Part shown: positions 26,288 through 36,430 of the stretch, one piece after another | How the letters are laid out: each line of letters starts with the position of its first letter | Numbering within the stretch: the first letter of the stretch is position 1 | From: Oscillospiraceae bacterium | Lineage (GTDB): Bacteria; Bacillota; Clostridia; Oscillospirales; Acutalibacteraceae | Reading direction: 5' to 3' | Assembly (NCBI GenBank): GCA_022650455.1 | Contig: JALCPO010000003.1 | Coordinates: 1-64,000 of the forward strand | DNA: 64,000 bases | Translations under genes and position numbers: made by a program | The notes under the pieces: generated by a model | Database searches by the model: none | The model's input: only the letters and a program-made list of their open reading frames with translations | Told to the model about the DNA's origin: nothing

Positions 26288-27669
26288 GAACAACCGGAAC
26301 GCGCTCTCTGATTCTGTTCATCCTCGTACTGGGGTTTTTCACGGGGCTCGGCGTCTTTCTTTACGGTCTGGTGACCGAGGGGGGAAGCTGGGCCGTGCAG
26401 CCGTTCAACGGGCATCTCTACGGCAGCGGGACCTCCGCCGCGGAAGGGAGAGTCCTCGACCGGAACGACACCGTTCTGGCGCAGACCAAAGACGGGAAAC
26501 GGGTCTATAACAGCGACCCGGCCACGCGCCGCGCCATGCTGCACGCGGTCGGCGACACGCGGGGATACCTTTCCGCCGGCGTCCAGTACAACTACCGCTC
26601 CGAACTGACCGGCTACAATTTCATCACCGGGCTGTTTTCCCCGACCGGCAAAACCAACGGCAGCGACATCCGCCTGACGCTGGACAGCAGCCTGTGCCGC
26701 CTCGCCCGCGAAAAGCTGAACGGGCGGCACGGCGCGGCGGCCGTGTACAACTACAAGACCGGGGAGCTGCTGTGCATGGTGAGCACGCCGGACTTCGACC
26801 CGCAGAACCCGCCGAAGGACCTGGACACCGACAAGACCGGCAAGTACAGCGGCGCCTACCTGAACAAGATCCTTTCGTCCTCGTTCACGCCCGGTTCCAT
26901 TTTCAAGGTGGTGACCTCCGCCGCCGCGATTGAAAACATCCCCGACCTCGACAGCCGCACCTGGAACTGCAACGGCAGCGTCACGGTGGACGGCAACAAG
27001 ATCACCGACATGTACGCGTACGGCAGGCTCTCGTTCAAAAACGCCCTGGCGAAGTCCTCGAACGTCGCCTTCGCCCAGATCGCCATAGAAGTTGGGGCGG
27101 ACAAAATGCAGGCCGAGGCGAACCAGATGGGGTTCAACCGGACGTTCCTGCTGAACGGCATCCCCTCCGGAAAAAGCGTTTACAGCGTGAAATCGGCCAA
27201 GCCCAACGAGCTCGGCTGGTCCGGCGTCGGGCAGTACACCGACCTTGCCAACCCCTACCACATGCTGGTGCTGATGGGCGCCGTCGCCAACGGCGGGACC
27301 CCGGTGACGCCGTACATGATCAAGAGCGTCACCCCGTCCATCGGCGTCCCCTCGGAGCAGGGCTCGGCGAAAACCGGCAGCCAGCTGGTCCGGCCCGACA
27401 CGGCGTCCCGCCTGAAGGACTACATGCGCTACAATGTTTCCCACGAATACGGGGACAGCCTCTTCCCCGGGCTCGCGGTCTGCGCGAAGACCGGCACGGC
27501 GGAGGTGGGCGGTGGCAAAAACCCCACCTGCTGGATGGTCGGTTTTTCTTCCAACGACAGCACCCCTTTGGCGTTCGTCACGCTGGTGGAAGATTCCTCG
27601 ACCGGGAGCGTGGCCTCCGCCGGGCGGATCGCCTCGGCCCTGATGACCGCGGCGGCAAAAATAAGCTAA
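26284..27669 (+). CDS. Penicillin-binding protein, transpeptidase (PbpA-like)
   Basis: SSFTPGSIFKVVTSAAAIE, KSSNVAFAQIA, AKTGTAEVGGG; overlaps the SEDS gene. Confidence 0.93.
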   Translation: MRTTGTRSLILFILVLGFFTGLGVFLYGLVTEGGSWAVQPFNGHLYGSGTSAAEGRVLDRNDTVLAQTKDGKRVYNSDPATRRAMLHAVGDTRGYLSAGVQYNYRSELTGYNFITGLFSPTGKTNGSDIRLTLDSSLCRLAREKLNGRHGAAAVYNYKTGELLCMVSTPDFDPQNPPKDLDTDKTGKYSGAYLNKILSSSFTPGSIFKVVTSAAAIENIPDLDSRTWNCNGSVTVDGNKITDMYAYGRLSFKNALAKSSNVAFAQIAIEVGADKMQAEANQMGFNRTFLLNGIPSGKSVYSVKSAKPNELGWSGVGQYTDLANPYHMLVLMGAVANGGTPVTPYMIKSVTPSIGVPSEQGSAKTGSQLVRPDTASRLKDYMRYNVSHEYGDSLFPGLAVCAKTGTAEVGGGKNPTCWMVGFSSNDSTPLAFVTLVEDSSTGSVASAGRIASALMTAAAKIS

Positions 27670-27812
27670 GCCCCGCCCCGCGTTTCCGCTCAGAGCGCAG
27701 GCGCAAAACAAACGAAAATTAGTCGCTTTCGCCCTTTTCTGCGGCGGGCTGTTGTGATAGAATAGGAAGGATTATTAAACTCAGCTGTCAATACGGCGGA
27801 ACGGGGGAAAAC

Positions 27813-30800
27813 ATGTCTGAAGTCATCCGGATCTTTGTTGAGAAAAAGCCGGGGTTCGACGTCGCGGCGCGCCAGACAAGAACGGATCTGATCGAAAATC
27901 TCGGCCTGCGATCCATCGAAGACGTCCGGCTGGTGAACCGGTACGATATTGGGGGGCTCTCCCGGAACGATTTCGTCCGGGCCCGCGACACCATCTTTTC
28001 GGAACCGAACGTGGACAACGTCTACGAGGAAGAATATCCGCTGCCGAAGGGTTACGCCGCTTTCGCCATGGAATACCTGCCCGGGCAGTACGACCAGCGC
28101 GCGGATTCCGCCGCGCAGTGCGTCCAGCTCCTCACGCAGGGGGAACGCCCGCAGGTCCGTACCGCCAGGCTGGTCGCCGTGAAGGGCCGGCTGGCAGAAG
28201 GCGGGCTGGAAAAAATTGAGAACTATTTGATCAACCCGGTGGAAAGCCGCCCGGCATCGCTGGAAAAGCCATCCACGCTCGACGCGAAGGCGGACGTCCC
28301 GCCGGACGTGGCCCGCGTGGAAGGCTTTCTTTCGTGGGGCGAACCGGAACTGAAACAATACCACGCGCGGATGGGTTTCGCCATGAGCTTCGCGGACCTG
28401 CGGTTCTGCCAAAGCTACTTCCGCGGCACGGAGCGCCGCGACCCGACGGTGACGGAGCTGCGCGTGATCGACACCTACTGGAGCGACCACTGCCGCCACA
28501 CGACCTTCCTGACCCGCCTGGAAACCATTGAGGTGGAGCGGTCGGCGGTCAGCTCGGCCATTGAGGACGCGCTGAAAGCGTACCGCGAGGCGCGGGACGA
28601 AGTCTACGGGAAAGCGTCCGGCCGGCCCGTTTCCCTCATGGATATGGCCGTCATCGGCATGAAGGTGCTCCGTAAACGCGGCAAAATCCCCGACCTCGAC
28701 GTCAGCGAGGAGATCAACGCCTGCTCCATCGAGGTCCCGGTGACGGTGGACGGAACGGTGCAGAAATGGCTCGTCCAGTTCAAGAACGAGACGCACAACC
28801 ACCCGACGGAGATCGAGCCGTTCGGCGGCGCGGCCACCTGCCTGGGCGGGGCCATCCGCGACCCGCTCTCCGGCCGGGCGTACGTCTACCAGGCCATGCG
28901 CGTCACCGGCTCGGGCGACCCGCGCGTCCCGTTTGAAAAGACGCGCAGGGGAAAGCTGCCGACCCGGAAGATCACGACGGGCGCGGCGCAGGGGTACAGC
29001 TCCTACGGCAACCAGGTCGGGCTTGCGACCGGGCAGGTGACGGAGCTTTACGACCCCGGCTATGTGGCCAAGCGCATGGAGATCGGCGCGGTGATCGGCG
29101 CGGCGCCGAAGGAAAACGTGGTGCGCACGGAGCCGCGGCCGGGCGACGTGGTCGTCCTGCTGGGCGGCGCGACCGGCCGCGACGGATGCGGCGGCGCCAC
29201 CGGCTCTTCCAAAGCGCACACGGCGAAATCCATCGAGGTCTGCGGGGCCGAGGTGCAGAAGGGCAACCCGCCCACCGAGCGCAAGATTCAGCGCCTGTTC
29301 CGCCACCCGGAGGTCGCGCGCATGATCAAGCGCTGCAACGACTTCGGCGCGGGCGGCGTCAGCGTAGCCATCGGCGAGCTGGCGGACGGGCTGAAGATCA
29401 GCCTGGACAAGGTCCCCAAGAAATACGAAGGGCTCGACGGCACGGAGCTCGCCATTTCCGAATCGCAGGAACGCATGGCGGTCGTGCTCGCGCCAAATGA
29501 CACGGACCGCTTCCTTGCGGCCGCGAAGGAGGAAAACCTGGACGCGACCGCCGTGGCGCTCGTCACGGAAGAGCCCCGCCTGAAAATGGACTGGCGCGGC
29601 GACACCATCGTGAACCTGACCCGCGCGTTCCTCGACACCAACGGCGTGACCCAGCGCGCGGACGCCCGGATCGCCGCCGTCGACCCGAAGGAAAACTACC
29701 GCGAAAGGGTTCCGGAACGCCTCAAGGGCCTTCCGCTGGCGGAAGCGTTCCGGGAAAACCTGGCCCGGCTGGAGGTCTGCGGGCAGAGGGGCCTTGCGGA
29801 GCGGTTCGACTCCAGCATCGGCGCGGCCACCGTGCTGATGCCGTTCGCCGGAAAGTACCAGCTTACCCCGGAAGAGGCCATGGTGGCGAAAATCCCGGTC
29901 GTCCGCGGGGAAACCGACGACGCGACGGCGATGAGCTACGGCTTCATCCCCGGAATCTCCCGGTTTTCGCCGTTCCACGGGGCGGCCTACGCCGTTGTGG
30001 AAAGCCTTTCCAAGCTGGCGGCCGTGGGCGCGGACCCGCTGAAAAGCCGCCTGACCTTCCAGGAATACTTTGAGCGCATGACGGACGACCCGCGGCGCTG
30101 GGGCAAACCGGCCGCGGCACTGCTCGGCGCGCTTTCCGCCCAGCTGGGCATGGGCCTGCCCGCCATCGGCGGCAAGGACAGCATGAGCGGCACGTTCGAG
30201 CAGCTCGACGTGCCGCCCACGCTCGTCAGCTTCGCGGTCGCGGTGACGAAGGCGAGCCGGACGATTTCCGCCGCTTTCCAAAAAACGGGTTCCAAGGTCG
30301 CGCTTCTCCCCATTCCCGAAAACTCCAAAACCATGCTGCCGAACTGGCCCGCCCTGAAAAACTTCTACGGAGCCGTCCGGAAGATGACGGAGCAGGGACG
30401 TATTGTTTCCGCGTCCGTCGTGCGGGAAGGCGGCGTGGGGGCCGCCGTGGCGCGCATGTGCTTCGGCAACCGGATCGGCTTCGCCTTCCGGCCGTCCATC
30501 CTGAACCGCCAGTTCCTGTTCGCGCCCGCCTCGGGCTCCCTGGTCGTGGAGCTGGAAGACGGAACGGTGGACGGGCTCGCCTTCATCCCCATCGGCGAAA
30601 CGACCGAAGCGCCGCAGATAACGCTCGGGAAAGATTCCCTCTCTCTGGACCGGCTCGTCGAGGCGTGGGACGGCACGCTGGAGCAAGTTTTTCCGACCAG
30701 AGCGGAAAGCCGCCCCGTACGGGAAGTACCGCTCTTCATCGGGCGGAACCGGAAAAGCCCGGCGGTCAGGGCGGCGAAGCCGCGCGTCTTCATCCCCGTG

Positions 30801-31577
30801 TTCCCCGGCACCAACTGCGAGTACGACGCCGCCCGCGCCTTTGAACGCGCCGGCGCCGTGCCGGACGTGCTGGTGGTAAAGAACCTTTGCCCGGCGGACA
30901 TTGAGGAAACCATCGGGCGCATGGCAAAAGCCATCGCGCAGGCGCAGATCGTCATGATCCCCGGCGGGTTCTCCGGCGGCGACGAGCCGGACGGTTCCGG
31001 GAAATTCATCGCGACAACTTTCCGCAACCCGAAAATCGCCGAGGAGGTCGGCCGCCTGCTCGGCGTGCGCGGCGGCCTGATGCTCGGCATCTGCAACGGC
31101 TTCCAGGCGCTGATCAAGCTCGGGCTCGTCCCCTTCGGCAGGATCACCGCGCCGGACGGGAAGGCGCCGACCCTCACGTTCAACACGCTGGGCCGCCATG
31201 TCTCCCGCATGGCATACACCCGCATCACTTCCGTCAAGTCCCCGTGGCTTGCCGGCGTAAACGCCGGCGACGTGTTCGCGGTGCCGGTTTCCCACGGCGA
31301 AGGCCGGTTCGCGGCCGACGAGGGCACGCTGGACGCCCTCATCCAGAACGGCCAGATCGCCGCCCAGTACTGCACGCCGGACGGCGCCCCGAGCGGGGAC
31401 ATCCGCTGGAACCCGAACGGCTCCGCCTGCGCCGTCGAGGCCATCACAAGCCCGGACGGGCGTATCCTCGGAAAAATGGCGCACTCCGAACGGCAGGGCA
31501 AAAACCTTTACAAAAACGTCCCGGGCGAGAAAGACCAGAAGATTTTCGAGTCCGGCGTAAACTATTTTAAAATTTAA
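27813..31577 (+). CDS. purL: Phosphoribosylformylglycinamidine synthase, single-chain
   Basis: YWSDHCRHTTF, ETHNHPTEIEPFGGAATCLGG, PAIGGKDSMSG, C-terminal glutaminase FPGTNCEYD/LGICNGFQAL. Confidence 0.97.
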   Translation: MSEVIRIFVEKKPGFDVAARQTRTDLIENLGLRSIEDVRLVNRYDIGGLSRNDFVRARDTIFSEPNVDNVYEEEYPLPKGYAAFAMEYLPGQYDQRADSAAQCVQLLTQGERPQVRTARLVAVKGRLAEGGLEKIENYLINPVESRPASLEKPSTLDAKADVPPDVARVEGFLSWGEPELKQYHARMGFAMSFADLRFCQSYFRGTERRDPTVTELRVIDTYWSDHCRHTTFLTRLETIEVERSAVSSAIEDALKAYREARDEVYGKASGRPVSLMDMAVIGMKVLRKRGKIPDLDVSEEINACSIEVPVTVDGTVQKWLVQFKNETHNHPTEIEPFGGAATCLGGAIRDPLSGRAYVYQAMRVTGSGDPRVPFEKTRRGKLPTRKITTGAAQGYSSYGNQVGLATGQVTELYDPGYVAKRMEIGAVIGAAPKENVVRTEPRPGDVVVLLGGATGRDGCGGATGSSKAHTAKSIEVCGAEVQKGNPPTERKIQRLFRHPEVARMIKRCNDFGAGGVSVAIGELADGLKISLDKVPKKYEGLDGTELAISESQERMAVVLAPNDTDRFLAAAKEENLDATAVALVTEEPRLKMDWRGDTIVNLTRAFLDTNGVTQRADARIAAVDPKENYRERVPERLKGLPLAEAFRENLARLEVCGQRGLAERFDSSIGAATVLMPFAGKYQLTPEEAMVAKIPVVRGETDDATAMSYGFIPGISRFSPFHGAAYAVVESLSKLAAVGADPLKSRLTFQEYFERMTDDPRRWGKPAAALLGALSAQLGMGLPAIGGKDSMSGTFEQLDVPPTLVSFAVAVTKASRTISAAFQKTGSKVALLPIPENSKTMLPNWPALKNFYGAVRKMTEQGRIVSASVVREGGVGAAVARMCFGNRIGFAFRPSILNRQFLFAPASGSLVVELEDGTVDGLAFIPIGETTEAPQITLGKDSLSLDRLVEAWDGTLEQVFPTRAESRPVREVPLFIGRNRKSPAVRAAKPRVFIPVFPGTNCEYDAARAFERAGAVPDVLVVKNLCPADIEETIGRMAKAIAQAQIVMIPGGFSGGDEPDGSGKFIATTFRNPKIAEEVGRLLGVRGGLMLGICNGFQALIKLGLVPFGRITAPDGKAPTLTFNTLGRHVSRMAYTRITSVKSPWLAGVNAGDVFAVPVSHGEGRFAADEGTLDALIQNGQIAAQYCTPDGAPSGDIRWNPNGSACAVEAITSPDGRILGKMAHSERQGKNLYKNVPGEKDQKIFESGVNYFKI

Positions 31578-31596
31578 AGAAAAGCTGGCGTTGGGA

Positions 31597-32784
31597 ATGG
31601 ACTATCTGAAACGGACCTGGGCCGAGGTCGACCTCGACGCGCTCGAAACCAATTACAGGCGGATCCGCGCGCAGGTGAAGCCGGGCACCAAAGTCTGCTG
31701 CGTCATCAAGGCGGACGGCTACGGCCACGGGGCCGAACGCCTCGCGCAGCTTTACGAATCGCTCGGCGCGGACTGGTTCGCAGTTTCCAATCTGGAAGAG
31801 GCTGTGCAGCTGCGCGGGGCCGGCGCGAAGCTCCCGATCCTGATTCTGGGCTACACCCCGCCCTGCCGGGCGCGCGAGCTGGCGGAAAACGACATCGCGC
31901 AGGCGGTCATCGGGTCGGAATACGCCGAGCAGCTTTCCCGGCAGGCCGAAACGGCCGGCGTGAAAGTGCGCGCGCACATCCAGGTGGATACCGGCATGAG
32001 CCGCGTGGGATTCTTCTACCAGGACCCGTCCCGCGACGGGGAATCCATCGGCCGGATGGAGCGCGCCTGCCGTCTGCCCGGGCTGAAGCCGGAAGGCATC
32101 TTCACCCATTTCGCGGTGGCGGACGAAGGCGAAAACGGGCGCGCCTACACCCGCAGACAGTTCGTCAACTTCACCGGGGCGATCGAACGGCTGGAACGGC
32201 GGGGAATCCGTTTTGCCATCCGCCACTGCGCGAACTCGGCCGCCATTTTCGACTTTCCGGAAATGCAACTCGACATGGTCCGCCCCGGCATCATCCTGTA
32301 CGGCCTGATGCCGTCCGGCGACATCATCCATAAGGTCCGCCTGATCCCCGCCATGGCCCTGAAAAGCACCGTCGCGCTGGTCAAAACGGTCCCGCCGCGC
32401 ACCTGCGTCAGCTACGGCCGCCGGTTCACTTCCGAACGCCCCACCGCCGTCGCCACGGTTCCCCTCGGCTACGCGGACGGTTACCTGCGCCGGTTTTACG
32501 AAAGCGCGTCCCTGCTGGTCCGCGGCCGCAGGGCCCGCATCATCGGCCGGGTGTGCATGGACCAGCTGATGCTGGACGTGACCGGAATCCCCGGGGTGAA
32601 AGCCGGCGACACCGTGACCGCCATCGGAAAAGACGGGGACGAATGCGTCACCGCCGACGAACTGGCCGGGCTGGCCGGAACCATCAGCTATGAGATCGTC
32701 TGCGACGTCGGGAAGCGCGTCCCGCGCGTCTTCCTCAAAGGCGGCAGGGAAACCGGCGTTCTGGACTACCTGAAGCGGAAATAG
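31597..32784 (+). CDS. alr: Alanine racemase
   Basis: CCVIKADGYGHGAERLA, VDTGMSRVGF, GYADGYLRR, GRVCMDQLMLDVT. Confidence 0.95.
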   Translation: MDYLKRTWAEVDLDALETNYRRIRAQVKPGTKVCCVIKADGYGHGAERLAQLYESLGADWFAVSNLEEAVQLRGAGAKLPILILGYTPPCRARELAENDIAQAVIGSEYAEQLSRQAETAGVKVRAHIQVDTGMSRVGFFYQDPSRDGESIGRMERACRLPGLKPEGIFTHFAVADEGENGRAYTRRQFVNFTGAIERLERRGIRFAIRHCANSAAIFDFPEMQLDMVRPGIILYGLMPSGDIIHKVRLIPAMALKSTVALVKTVPPRTCVSYGRRFTSERPTAVATVPLGYADGYLRRFYESASLLVRGRRARIIGRVCMDQLMLDVTGIPGVKAGDTVTAIGKDGDECVTADELAGLAGTISYEIVCDVGKRVPRVFLKGGRETGVLDYLKRK

Positions 32785-32796
32785 CAAAATCTGTTA

Positions 32797-32817
32797 CGCC
32801 CCTTCGCGGGGCGTTTT
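32797..32817 (+). terminator. Terminator after alr
   Basis: CGCCCC-ttcg-GGGGCG plus TTTTT. Confidence 0.85.
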
Positions 32818-33034
32818 TCGTTTTCCGGCAAGAATCTGCAAAGCGCCTCCGGATTTCCGCGTGCCGCAGCGGGCAACAAATAGCTTTCCCCCCCTTAAAA
32901 TAATAACAGTTACTATTATTATATACAAAAATTCATGGAATTCTTCCCGATAATCCGGTCCTTTTCCGTATGGATTTTTTTGCAGTTCCGGTCTATACTG
33001 ATGACAGGGAAAAAATAGAAGGAGGTCCTTTTCC

Positions 33035-33172
33035 ATGGACAAGAGTGATAAAAGAGAAGTTCTCAACGACCTGAACAGCGCGCCTTCCGAAGAACCGGAA
33101 GAGGCCTATACGATCCCCAACGAAACAAGCTGCTCGGCGGAATTCCCGCAGGGGTGCATTTCCGGGGAATGA
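33035..33172 (+). CDS. 45-aa small peptide with acidic N-terminus and two C-terminal Cys (MDKSDKREVLNDLNSAPSEEPEEAYTIPNETSCSAEFPQGCISGE)
   Basis: ATG with very strong RBS AGAAGGAGGT; not in the supplied ORF track. Confidence 0.6.
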   Translation: MDKSDKREVLNDLNSAPSEEPEEAYTIPNETSCSAEFPQGCISGE

Positions 33173-33203
33173 TCCCGGACCACGCAGAAAGGCGGTTGCC
33201 GTC

Positions 33204-34229
33204 ATGAAACTGTTTGAACCTTTTCGACTGAAGAATATGGAGCTGAAAAACCGGATCGTGCTGCCGCCGATGTGCATGTACCAGGCGACGCAGGACGGTT
33301 TCTCCACCCTGTTCCACATCTGCCACTACGCCACGCGCGCGCTGGGCGGGGCCGGGCTGATCATCGTCGAATCCACCGGCGTGACGCCCGAAGGCCGCAT
33401 TACGGACCGCGACCTCGGGCTGTGGAACGACTCGCAGACCGACGGCCTGAAACGAATCGTCGACGCGTGCCGCAAGTACGGCGCGAAAATTGCCCTGCAG
33501 ATCAACCACGCGGGGCGGAAAAGCAAATCGGCGGCCGGGCCGTGCCTCGCCCCGAGCGCCCTGCGCTTCAGCGGGGACTGCCGCGTCCCGGCCGAGATGA
33601 CGGAGAACGACATCAAGCGCGTGACGGCCGCATTCGTCCGGGCGGCGCACCGGGCGGACGAGGCCGGCTTCGACGCGCTGGAAATCCACGGCGCCCACGG
33701 CTACCTGCTGCACGAGTTCCTCTCGCCCCTGACCAACCGGCGGACTGATTCCTACGGCGGAAGCCTCCGGAACCGGGTCCGCTTCCTGCGGGAGGTGCTG
33801 AACGGGGTCCGCGGAAGCTGGCCGGACGAGAAGCCCCTCTGGCTGCGGGTTTCCGCCTGCGACTACGACGACCGCGGGATCGACGGCCCCATGATGGTGC
33901 GGATCGTGGACGAGATCCGGCCTCTGGTGGACCTCGTCCACGTAAGTTCCGGCGGGCTGCTCCCCGCAAAAGTGAAGGACTACCCCGGATACCAAGTTTC
34001 CCTCGCGGAGCAGATCCGCAAAGAATGCGGCGTCCCCACCATCGCCGTCGGGCTCATCACGAACGAGGAAATGGCGGAGGAAATTCTTCAGGACGGCAGG
34101 GCCGACCTGGTCGCGCTCGGCCGCGAGCTTCTGCGCAACCCCTACTGGCATGTGGATACCGCGGTCCGAAACGGCGTCCCGGGCTATGTGCCCGAGTCCT
34201 ACAAACGCGCGTTTCCCAAAATCAAATAA
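33204..34229 (+). CDS. NADH:flavin oxidoreductase (Old Yellow Enzyme family)
   Basis: LKNRIVLPPMCMYQA, LQINHAGRKS, FDALEIHGAHGYLLHEFLSPLTNRRTDSYGGSLRNRVRFL. Confidence 0.95.
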   Translation: MKLFEPFRLKNMELKNRIVLPPMCMYQATQDGFSTLFHICHYATRALGGAGLIIVESTGVTPEGRITDRDLGLWNDSQTDGLKRIVDACRKYGAKIALQINHAGRKSKSAAGPCLAPSALRFSGDCRVPAEMTENDIKRVTAAFVRAAHRADEAGFDALEIHGAHGYLLHEFLSPLTNRRTDSYGGSLRNRVRFLREVLNGVRGSWPDEKPLWLRVSACDYDDRGIDGPMMVRIVDEIRPLVDLVHVSSGGLLPAKVKDYPGYQVSLAEQIRKECGVPTIAVGLITNEEMAEEILQDGRADLVALGRELLRNPYWHVDTAVRNGVPGYVPESYKRAFPKIK

Positions 34230-34251
34230 CCATTCGGAAAGGAAGATCAAT

Positions 34252-34866
34252 ATGCCGGAAAAATTTTTAGACGCGGTTCGGAACCGCCGGACTTACTATG
34301 CCATCGGGCGCCGGGCCGTTCTCCCGGACAACGACATTCTCCGCCTGGTCGAGGACGCGGTGAAGCACGCGCCGACCGCGTTCAACTCGCAGGGCGCCCG
34401 GGTGGCCGTCCTGCTCGGCAAAAACCACGACAAGCTATGGGACGAGACCACGGAGATTCTGCGGGCGGTCGTTCCCGCCGAACAGTTTCCGAAGACGAAG
34501 GAGAAAATGGAATCCTTCCGCAGCGGATACGGCACCATCCTCTTTTTCGAGGACCAGAAAACCGTCGCCGACCTTCAGAAGAAATTTGCCCTGTACAAAG
34601 ACAACTTCCCCGTCTGGTCGCTCGAGTCCGCCGGAATCCTTCAGTTCATCGTCTGGACGGCGCTGGAAGAAGCAGGGTTCGGCGCGAGCCTTCAGCACTA
34701 CAACCCGCTGATCGACAAAATCGTGGCATCGGACTGGAAGATACCGGAAGGCTGGAAGCTCCTCGCGCAGATGCCGTTCGGCAGCCGCGAAGGCGAGCCC
34801 GGGCCGAAGGCCTTCCTCCCCGTTTCCGACCGGGTGAAAATTTTCCGCGGAGGGACGAATGCCTGA
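34252..34866 (+). CDS. Nitroreductase family protein
   Basis: FLDAVRNRRTYYAIGRR, HAPTAFNSQGARVAVLLG; FMN nitroreductase fold pattern. Confidence 0.88.
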   Translation: MPEKFLDAVRNRRTYYAIGRRAVLPDNDILRLVEDAVKHAPTAFNSQGARVAVLLGKNHDKLWDETTEILRAVVPAEQFPKTKEKMESFRSGYGTILFFEDQKTVADLQKKFALYKDNFPVWSLESAGILQFIVWTALEEAGFGASLQHYNPLIDKIVASDWKIPEGWKLLAQMPFGSREGEPGPKAFLPVSDRVKIFRGGTNA

Positions 34867-35044
34867 GAACGCCGGCTTTCCGGCCGGACGCGCCCGCCCC
34901 GTCCGTCGTCTTTCCCCGTTCAACCTTGAAAAAGGGATTATAATAAGGATGAAGGCTCCGGGCCCCGTTTGATCGGACAGGCCCGGGAAACGAATCGGGC
35001 AAAGCGGGGCAGCCCGCCGCCCGACGACGGAAGGTGGTATTTTT

Positions 35045-36430
35045 ATGGCACTGGTCGGCGCGTTCATTCTGCCGCATCCTCCGGTTATCATTCCGGCGGT
35101 CGGCAAAGGGGAAGAAAAAAGGATTCATAAAACGACGGAGGCTTACCAAAAAGCCGCCGGGAAAATTGCGGAGCTGAAGCCCGAAACCATCGTGGTCACC
35201 ACGCCGCATTCCGTCCTCTACTCGGATTATCTGCACATCTCGCCGGGGAAATCGGCTTCCGGAAGCTTCCGCCAGTTCGGGGTGTCGGGCCCCTCCGCGG
35301 AATTCGCCTACGACACCGGTTTCGTGAAAGCCCTGACTGAGGAAGCGGGAAAGGCCGGTGTTCCGGCCGGGACATTCGGGGAAAAGGACCCGTCGGTGGA
35401 CCACGGGACGCTGGTGCCGCTCACATTCGTCAACGGGGCATACCGCGGTTACAAGCTGGTCCGCTGCTCCATCTCCGGCCTCGGGCCCGCGGTCCACTAT
35501 GAATTCGGCCGCTGCATCGCCAGGACCGCCGAAAAGCTGGGCCGCCGGACCGTGCTGATCGCCAGCGGCGACCTTTCGCACAAGCTGACCGAAAGCGGGC
35601 CCTACGGCTACGCGGAGGAAGGACCCCGGTTCGACCGGGAAGTCACCGACGCCATGAAAGCCGGCGACTTCCTGCGCTTTCTGACCTTCGACCCGGACTT
35701 CTGCGAAGCGGCCGCCGAATGCGGCCTGCGCTCATTCCAAATCCTCGCCGGGGCGTTCGACGGGGCGGCCGTCCGGCCGGATTTTCTCTCCTACGAAGGG
35801 CCGTTCGGCGTGGGCTACGCGGTATGCGCCTTTCTTCCGGCCGGGCCGGACACGAGCCGGAACATTGGGGAGCAATACCGGAACTGGGAGCGTTCGGCCA
35901 TGCGGGAATGCCGGAAACACGAAGACGAGTACGCCCGGCTCGCAAGGCTTTCGCTGGAAAGCTGGGTCCGGGACGGGAAACGCGCTTCCCTTCCTAAAGA
36001 ACTTTCCTCCGGCCTGCTGAACCGGCGGGCGGGCGTGTTCGTTTCGCTTAAAAAGGACGGGGAGCTGCGCGGCTGCATCGGAACCATCCTGCCGGTTCAG
36101 GGCTGCGTCGCGGACGAGATCGTGCGCAACGCCGTGAGCGCGGGCACGCGCGACCCGCGCTTCGACCCGGTCACGGCGGACGAGCTGCCCGACCTGGTTT
36201 ACAGCGTGGACGTGCTCGGCAAAACGGAGCCGGCTCCGTCCATGGATGCGCTGGACGCGAAGCGGTACGGCGTGATCGTCCGGTGCGGCGACCGCTGCGG
36301 GCTGCTTCTGCCGAACCTCGCGGGGGTGGACACGCCGCACCAGCAGGTGGAAATCGCCCTGCGCAAGGGAAGGATCCGCCCGGACGAGCCGTTCCGCATG
36401 GAGCGTTTTGAGGTGGTGCGCCACAAATGA
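35045..36430 (+). CDS. AmmeMemoRadiSam system protein: LigB/Memo-like domain fused to AMMECR1
   Basis: N-terminal LVGAFILPHPPVIIPAVG...VVTTPHS; C-terminal GVFVSLKKDGELRGCIGTILP...DPRFDPVTADEL. Confidence 0.9.
   Translation: MALVGAFILPHPPVIIPAVGKGEEKRIHKTTEAYQKAAGKIAELKPETIVVTTPHSVLYSDYLHISPGKSASGSFRQFGVSGPSAEFAYDTGFVKALTEEAGKAGVPAGTFGEKDPSVDHGTLVPLTFVNGAYRGYKLVRCSISGLGPAVHYEFGRCIARTAEKLGRRTVLIASGDLSHKLTESGPYGYAEEGPRFDREVTDAMKAGDFLRFLTFDPDFCEAAAECGLRSFQILAGAFDGAAVRPDFLSYEGPFGVGYAVCAFLPAGPDTSRNIGEQYRNWERSAMRECRKHEDEYARLARLSLESWVRDGKRASLPKELSSGLLNRRAGVFVSLKKDGELRGCIGTILPVQGCVADEIVRNAVSAGTRDPRFDPVTADELPDLVYSVDVLGKTEPAPSMDALDAKRYGVIVRCGDRCGLLLPNLAGVDTPHQQVEIALRKGRIRPDEPFRMERFEVVRHK

Noticed and set aside
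27690-31484. 1264-aa minus-strand ORF antisense to purL
   Set aside because: The plus strand carries all PurL motifs. Arg/Ala/Gly/His-rich antisense product with no domain is a codon-bias shadow of a GC-rich gene.
32885-32935. AATAATA...TATTATT inverted repeat in the gap after alr
   Set aside because: Simple A/T repeats in a short AT-rich spacer; likely chance pairing.
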